This document shows positions 31,946-38,598 of a stretch of DNA of 38,598 bases, piece after piece. Every line of letters begins with the position of its first letter. Position 1 is the stretch's first letter. The notes beneath the pieces were generated by a model. The model worked only from the letters and a program-made list of their open reading frames with translations. It made no database searches and was not told the DNA's origin. The stretch is from positions 1-38,598 of the forward strand of contig JAQBPO010000079.1 of assembly GCA_028287465.1 (NCBI GenBank), in the 5' to 3' direction. The stretch is from Fibrobacterota bacterium (GTDB lineage: Bacteria > Fibrobacterota > Fibrobacteria > UBA11236). The position numbers and the translations under genes were made by a program.

Positions 31946-32989
31946 CTATTCTAACGCTTTAAGGCCGGTTCCGGCCACCTTTTCGGCCCCTTCGGACCCA
32001 CGGTTCCCATCGGCCGGAGCGGAATAAAGGGCCACCGGCTTGATCACCAGGCCGGCCACGGCGGGCAGCAACAGGACCAGGGCGGATTGGAGGAAGGCGG
32101 CCAGGACCGCCGCCTCCGGACCCACTCCCTCCCGCGCCAGCAGGAGCATGGAAATCCCTTCCCGTACCCCGAGGCCCGCCAAGGTCACCTGGAAGGAGTT
32201 CGCCAGGGAGACGAGGGCCATCATGCCCGCCAAGCGCCACGGTTCCGGTACCGCCGGGGACAGGAAGCCCAGCAACAAGGCGATTTGCAGCCACTCCAGC
32301 CCGTAGGCGGAAAGGCCCGCGCCGAAGGCCTTCAGGTAATCCGCGCGGGAGACGTTTTCCCCGGATGCCAGGGCCTTGCGCGCGGACTCGCGGAATCCCC
32401 AGCGCGAGGGAAACCAGGAGGTTACCCTCCCGGAGGCCTTGAGCCAGAAGGGGATGGGCGAAAAGAGCAGGAGCAGGACCGCGCCCAGCGCCAGTCCCTT
32501 CACGCCGAAACACACCAGCCAACCGAGGCAGGACCATGCCAGCACGGCGAGGAAATCGATCCAATTGTCGATCAGGACCAGGCCGGCGCCGCGCCAACCC
32601 TGGACGGGACGCTGGGATAGGTAGAGGCCCCGGGAAAACTCGCCCACCCTTCCGGGCGTCACCAGGCCCAAGGCCATCGCCCCCAGGTAACTGCGCAGGG
32701 CCTGGCGAAGGGTGATGTCCGGCGCCGCGCCCCGCAGCAGGGATTTCCATTTGAGGGCGCGCAGCAGGAGCATCGGGGGGAGGCAGGCGCAAGCCAGGGC
32801 GAACAGGCCCCAGCGCAGGCTGAGCCCGGACAGATCCGGCCGCGGCCTCGTATGCACGTACCAGGCGATGGCGGCGAAGGTGAGCAGGGTCAGGCCAAGG
32901 CGGAGCCCGTTCAGGACCTTGGGATCGAGCAGGCGCCAGCGCGACCGCGGCGGCGGGGCGCCAGGACCTCCTTCCCCCGGGCCGTTCAC
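31946..32989 (-). CDS. Flippase-like membrane protein (LPG-synthase TM / UPF0104 family)
   Basis: A 347-residue inner-membrane protein with about eight hydrophobic segments. Family features are an N-terminal Pro/Arg-rich cytoplasmic stretch, RALKWKSLLRG, TPGRVGEFSRGLYL and the late SLANSFQVTLAGLGVREGISMLLL, typical of AglD/YbhN-like and LPG-flippase transmembrane domains. The synthase domain of MprF is absent. Such proteins are often found with glycolipid synthesis genes and may move or supply lipid-linked sugars, but a catalytic role is unproven. The start is GTG at 32989, 10 bp after the leuB stop, so it is probably cotranscribed with leuB and the next three genes. Confidence 0.85.
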   Translation of the reverse strand: MNGPGEGGPGAPPPRSRWRLLDPKVLNGLRLGLTLLTFAAIAWYVHTRPRPDLSGLSLRWGLFALACACLPPMLLLRALKWKSLLRGAAPDITLRQALRSYLGAMALGLVTPGRVGEFSRGLYLSQRPVQGWRGAGLVLIDNWIDFLAVLAWSCLGWLVCFGVKGLALGAVLLLLFSPIPFWLKASGRVTSWFPSRWGFRESARKALASGENVSRADYLKAFGAGLSAYGLEWLQIALLLGFLSPAVPEPWRLAGMMALVSLANSFQVTLAGLGVREGISMLLLAREGVGPEAAVLAAFLQSALVLLLPAVAGLVIKPVALYSAPADGNRGSEGAEKVAGTGLKALE

Positions 32990-32999
32990 GGTTCGGACC

Positions 33000-35078
<2,079 letters not shown>

Positions 35079-35642
35079 CTACTTGATCAAGGCCTGGAGT
35101 TCCTTGAACTCCGGGGTACCCGCCGCCCGCAGCCATTCGAAGACCACCATCTCCGTGGTCACCATCTCGGCCCCGTGCCGCTCCAGGCGCGCCAGACCCG
35201 CGTCCCGGTCCGCTCCCTTCCTCGAAGAAACCGCGTCCGTCACCACGTACACGGAATAATCCGCGGCCAGGAGTTCCAGACCCGTCTGCATCACGCAAAC
35301 ATGGGTCTCGATGCCGGTCATCACCACCTGCCTGCGCTTTCCGGCATTGAGGCCCTCGCGCAAAGGCGCGCAACCCAAGGCGCTGAAGCACATCTTGGGG
35401 AAATATTCCTGGGACTCGGGGAGCCATTGGCGCAGTTCCGGCGCCGTCGGTCCCAGGGCCTTCGGGTATTGCTCCGTGGCCATCACCGGGATGCCCAGGC
35501 GCACCGCGCCCCGCACCAGGGCCTGGGCGCGGCGGATCACGTCCTCCATGCCCGGTACCACGGGGCGGAATTTCTCCTGGATGTCCACGAGGAGCAGGAC
35601 GGAGTCGGAAGCCTTGAGGAGGGAGTCGCCGTTCTTGGCCAT
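35079..35642 (-). CDS. Isochorismatase-like cysteine hydrolase (YcaC/nicotinamidase group)
   Basis: A 187-residue cytoplasmic hydrolase. The triad positions are visible: Asp in LLLVDIQEKF, Lys in the CFSALGCAPLREG region or PKALG, and catalytic Cys in GIETHVCVMQTGLELLA; VTDAVSSRKGADRDAGLARL is the typical C-terminal block. The start is ATG at 35642, with GGAAAGG about 6 nt upstream; the longer frame runs into the ilvC terminator. It lies downstream of that terminator and is probably a separate unit. YcaC-like enzymes of this size hydrolyse small amides or related compounds; the substrate is unknown. Confidence 0.88.
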   Translation of the reverse strand: MAKNGDSLLKASDSVLLLVDIQEKFRPVVPGMEDVIRRAQALVRGAVRLGIPVMATEQYPKALGPTAPELRQWLPESQEYFPKMCFSALGCAPLREGLNAGKRRQVVMTGIETHVCVMQTGLELLAADYSVYVVTDAVSSRKGADRDAGLARLERHGAEMVTTEMVVFEWLRAAGTPEFKELQALIK

Positions 35643-35717
35643 GGGAACCTTTCCGCGCGAGGCGAAGCCGGGAGGGATGCGGCATCGGGACCGCGGCCTG
35701 GCGCTCCATTCCAAACT

Positions 35718-35751
35718 AAAAAAAAGCCCGCCCACCGCGAGGTGGACGGGC
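35718..35751 (-). terminator. Intrinsic terminator of ilvC
   Basis: On the minus strand a stem (GCCCG with CGGGC, then CCACC with GGTGG around a GCGA-type loop, 35751-35726) is followed by eight T (35725-35718). It lies 64 bp beyond the ilvC stop, after two further palindromes. Confidence 0.85.
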
Positions 35752-35756
35752 AGGGC

Positions 35757-35793
35757 GTTCACCTTAGGTGAACGGCGCTCACCTAAGGTGAAC
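35757..35793. repeat. Two adjacent near-identical palindromes
   Basis: GTTCACCTTAGGTGAAC (35757-35773) is a perfect palindrome around a central base, and GCTCACCTAAGGTGAAC (35777-35793) is its inverted copy with one change, separated by GGC. Each arm can form a hairpin, or both arms together a long one. The unit lies between the ilvC stop and terminator. It could be a protein-binding double site or a structured 3' end; it was not seen elsewhere in the window. Confidence 0.8.
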
Positions 35794-35814
35794 GCTTAGG
35801 CTTCGGGAAGTTTT

Positions 35815-36819
<1,005 letters not shown>

Positions 36820-37069
36820 TGCTGGTCCTTTCTAAACCTCGAGAAGCCGGTACGGTCCCGAAACGCATGGAATATGGCTTGGCCATGTAAAGCAGGGCGG
36901 TAAATTAGCAAAATACGGGGGTTTCTTACAGGCCGTCCGGACCGGCCCGGAAGGGGAATTCCCGGATCCAGCGGCTTTGCCTTTTTTTTCGACTTCCTTC
37001 GGCATCAGGAGGACCGGATAGGCGGCCTCGCCGACCGCCCCGTCCCCCTCATTTCTTATCTTATGAGCC
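36820..37069. other. Divergent intergenic region, ilvC / ffh
   Basis: 250 bp without a gene. The ilvC side is AT-richer (36840-36930); TTGCTA and TACATG-like elements occur but do not make a convincing promoter. A palindrome-rich segment GGCCGTCCGGACCGGCC is at 36931-36947. The ffh side has a plus-strand T-run (36981-36990) and TATCTT (37056-37061) close to the ffh start, with no Shine-Dalgarno. No T-box or leader peptide was recognised for ilvC. Confidence 0.4.
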
Positions 37070-38425
37070 ATGTTCGAACAACTTTCAGACAAGCTCGAAG
37101 GCATTTTCAAACGGCTACGGGGCCAATCCCAGCTGACCGAAGAGAACGTGGCCGAGACGCTCCGGGAAATCCGGGTGGTCCTGCTCGCCGCGGACGTCAA
37201 CTTCAAGACCGCCAAGGATTTCATCAACTCCGTCAAGGAAAAGGCGGTCGGGGCCAATGTGCTCCAATCCCTGACCCCGGGCCAGGTGATGGTCAAGGTC
37301 ATCCACGATGAGCTCGTCGCCCTCCTCGGCGGCGAGGCCGAGGAGCCCCTTTTCCAGGGCTCCCCGCCCTTCCAGGTCCTGATGATGGGCCTGCAGGGCT
37401 CCGGCAAGACCACGGCCTGCGGCAAGCTCGCCCTGCACCTGCGGACCACCCGCAAGAAGAACCCTCTGCTCGTGGCCTGCGACGTCTACCGTCCCGCCGC
37501 CATCGACCAGCTCAAGACCATCGGCAAATCCCTGGGCATCCCCGTTTATGACGAGGGCCTGGGAGACCCGGTCAAGATCGCCGAGAACGGCCGCAAGTTC
37601 GCCCGCGACAACGGCCACGACGTGGTCATCTACGATACCGCCGGCCGCCTGCAGATCGACGACGAGCTCATGCATGAGCTCGAGCGCATCATCGAGATCC
37701 TCAAGCCCCAGGAGAAATTCTTCGTCGCCGACGCCATGACCGGCCAGGAAGCCGTGAACGTCGCCAAGACCTTCCACGACCGCCTGGACTTCACCGGGGT
37801 GATCCTGACCAAGATGGACGGCGATGCCCGCGGGGGCGCGGCGCTTTCCATCAAGTCCGTGACCGGAAAACCCATCCGTTACGTGGGCACGGGCGAAAAG
37901 CCGGATGCCATGGAGGTGTTCCATCCGGACCGGATGGCATCGCGCATCCTGGGCATGGGCGATGTCCTTACCCTGGTCGAGAAGGCCCAGTCCGTCTACG
38001 ACGAGAAGCAGGCCAAGGTCCTCGAGAAGAAATTCCGGCAGAACAAGTTCGATCTCGACGACTTCCTCAACCAGTTGCGCCAGGTCAAGAAAATGGGATC
38101 CCTCACGGATCTGATGGGGATGATTCCCGGCATGGGCAAATTGGCCGAGACCAAGGTCGACGACAAGCAATTGACCCGGGTCGAAGCCATCCTAAGCTCC
38201 ATGTCCGTGCGCGAGCGCCAGGCCCCCAAGATCATCGACGGCAGCCGCCGCCGCCGCATCTCCCTCGGCAGCGGGACCACCATCCAGGAGGTCAACCAGG
38301 TACTCAAGCAATTCGAGCAGATGCAGAAGATGATGAAGCAATTCTCGGGCATGGCCGGCAAGATGGGCGGCATGCGGCAGATGTCGAAGATGATGCAAAA
38401 GGGCAGGGGCATGCCGGGGATGTGA
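37070..38425 (+). CDS. ffh: Signal recognition particle GTPase Ffh (SRP54)
   Basis: Binds signal sequences of nascent membrane and secreted proteins and delivers ribosomes to FtsY, together with 4.5S/6S RNA. The 451-residue protein has the N domain (helices 1-90), the G domain with P-loop GLQGSGKTT (107-115), ACDVYRPAAIDQL, YDTAGRLQIDDEL and LTKMDGDARGGAALSI, and the Met-rich M domain from about 330, with QMQKMMKQFSG and a run of Met at the end. The SRP RNA-binding SxGSG-type loop reads ISLGSGTT. The start is ATG at 37070; no strong ribosome-binding site is visible. The length is normal, with no fusion to other domains. Confidence 0.97.
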   Translation: MFEQLSDKLEGIFKRLRGQSQLTEENVAETLREIRVVLLAADVNFKTAKDFINSVKEKAVGANVLQSLTPGQVMVKVIHDELVALLGGEAEEPLFQGSPPFQVLMMGLQGSGKTTACGKLALHLRTTRKKNPLLVACDVYRPAAIDQLKTIGKSLGIPVYDEGLGDPVKIAENGRKFARDNGHDVVIYDTAGRLQIDDELMHELERIIEILKPQEKFFVADAMTGQEAVNVAKTFHDRLDFTGVILTKMDGDARGGAALSIKSVTGKPIRYVGTGEKPDAMEVFHPDRMASRILGMGDVLTLVEKAQSVYDEKQAKVLEKKFRQNKFDLDDFLNQLRQVKKMGSLTDLMGMIPGMGKLAETKVDDKQLTRVEAILSSMSVRERQAPKIIDGSRRRRISLGSGTTIQEVNQVLKQFEQMQKMMKQFSGMAGKMGGMRQMSKMMQKGRGMPGM

Positions 38426-38474
38426 ATCCCTCGGAGGCAGGCATACCTATTCCCTTCTGATTCGGGACGGAAGC

Positions 38475-38598
38475 ATGACGAATTATTCGGACCAGACTCC
38501 CGTCGAGGCGTTCGCCGAATCCTTCATTGACCGGGAATATTCCGCCCAAACCGGGTCCAACCCAAGCCTTTCCGTATCCATCCAGACCATCGGGGATT
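38475..38598 (+). CDS. Start of an unrecognised gene, cut by the window end
   Basis: ATG 38475, with GGACGGAAG upstream, opens a frame through the last base: MTNYSDQTPVEAFAESFIDR, then EYSAQTGSNPSLSVSIQTIGD. It starts 49 bp after ffh on the same strand. No signal peptide or motif can be judged from 41 residues. rpsP, common after ffh in many bacteria, would begin with a different sequence (M-x-V-x-I-R-L), so it is not that gene. Assignment as coding rests on the open frame, start and orientation. Confidence 0.45.
   Translation, partial: MTNYSDQTPVEAFAESFIDREYSAQTGSNPSLSVSIQTIGD

Noticed and set aside
36931-36947. Palindromic GGCCGTCCGGACCGGCC as a terminator or operator
   Set aside because: Short GC palindromes are frequent in this GC-rich DNA, there is no T-run, and no promoter could be placed beside it.

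Overview
The window is about 38.6 kb of GC-rich bacterial chromosome. It carries one tRNA gene, housekeeping genes (hisD, ffh), four scattered branched-chain amino acid genes (cimA, ilvE, leuB, ilvC) and a large surface-polysaccharide or glycolipid region. No rRNA, CRISPR array, insertion sequence or phage gene was seen. Lipoprotein signal peptides, a CimA-type isoleucine route and many GTG and TTG starts fit a Gram-negative-type bacterium. The phylum cannot be fixed from sequence alone; an uncultivated high-GC lineage such as Fibrobacterota would fit.

Left part (1-8.6 kb): a 5'-truncated exported protein that resembles the fungal TOS1 (DUF2401) glycosidase-like family, tRNA-Pro(UGG), an acyl-CoA-type fatty acid desaturase, a small lipoprotein, hisD, a second lipoprotein, a methyltransferase and cimA. 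The cimA leader looks like a classical ribosome-mediated attenuator: a 22-codon leader ORF with Leu-Ile-Ile-Arg-Ile codons, mutually exclusive hairpins and an intrinsic terminator.

Central part (8.6-32.9 kb): polysaccharide genes in several tight operons, many with 1-4 nt ATGA, GTGA or TAATG overlaps. The minus-strand operon 15759->8643 encodes a nucleotide-sugar dehydrogenase, an epimerase, a GT2 transferase, a methyltransferase and two tandem paralogous membrane proteins of GT-C type. Divergent from it, 15900->19410 encodes a membrane-anchored SGNH hydrolase, a DUF2079 membrane protein and a methyltransferase. A split transketolase pair (minus) is divergent from an epimerase-GT2 fusion plus methyltransferase (plus). 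The operon 26058->29587 encodes an SxtJ-like membrane protein, a carbamoyltransferase, a 53-residue DUF5989-like membrane protein and a second SGNH hydrolase, and looks like a glycan carbamoylation and acylation module. A minus-strand operon led by leuB continues into a flippase-like membrane protein, two methyltransferases and a YdjC-type deacetylase.

Right part (33-38.6 kb): leuB, an exported Met/Lys-rich DUF4412-like protein, an isochorismatase-like hydrolase, ilvC with its terminator and an unusual pair of palindromes, ffh, and the start of an unrecognised gene running off the window.

Two themes stand out. Three branched-chain amino acid genes (cimA, ilvE, leuB) each have co-oriented methyltransferase or glycan genes downstream. 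The sugar-building genes are also flanked by a rich set of decorating genes (methylation, carbamoylation, probable acylation, deacetylation), but no recognisable polymerase, ABC exporter or priming sugar-phosphate transferase lies in the window.
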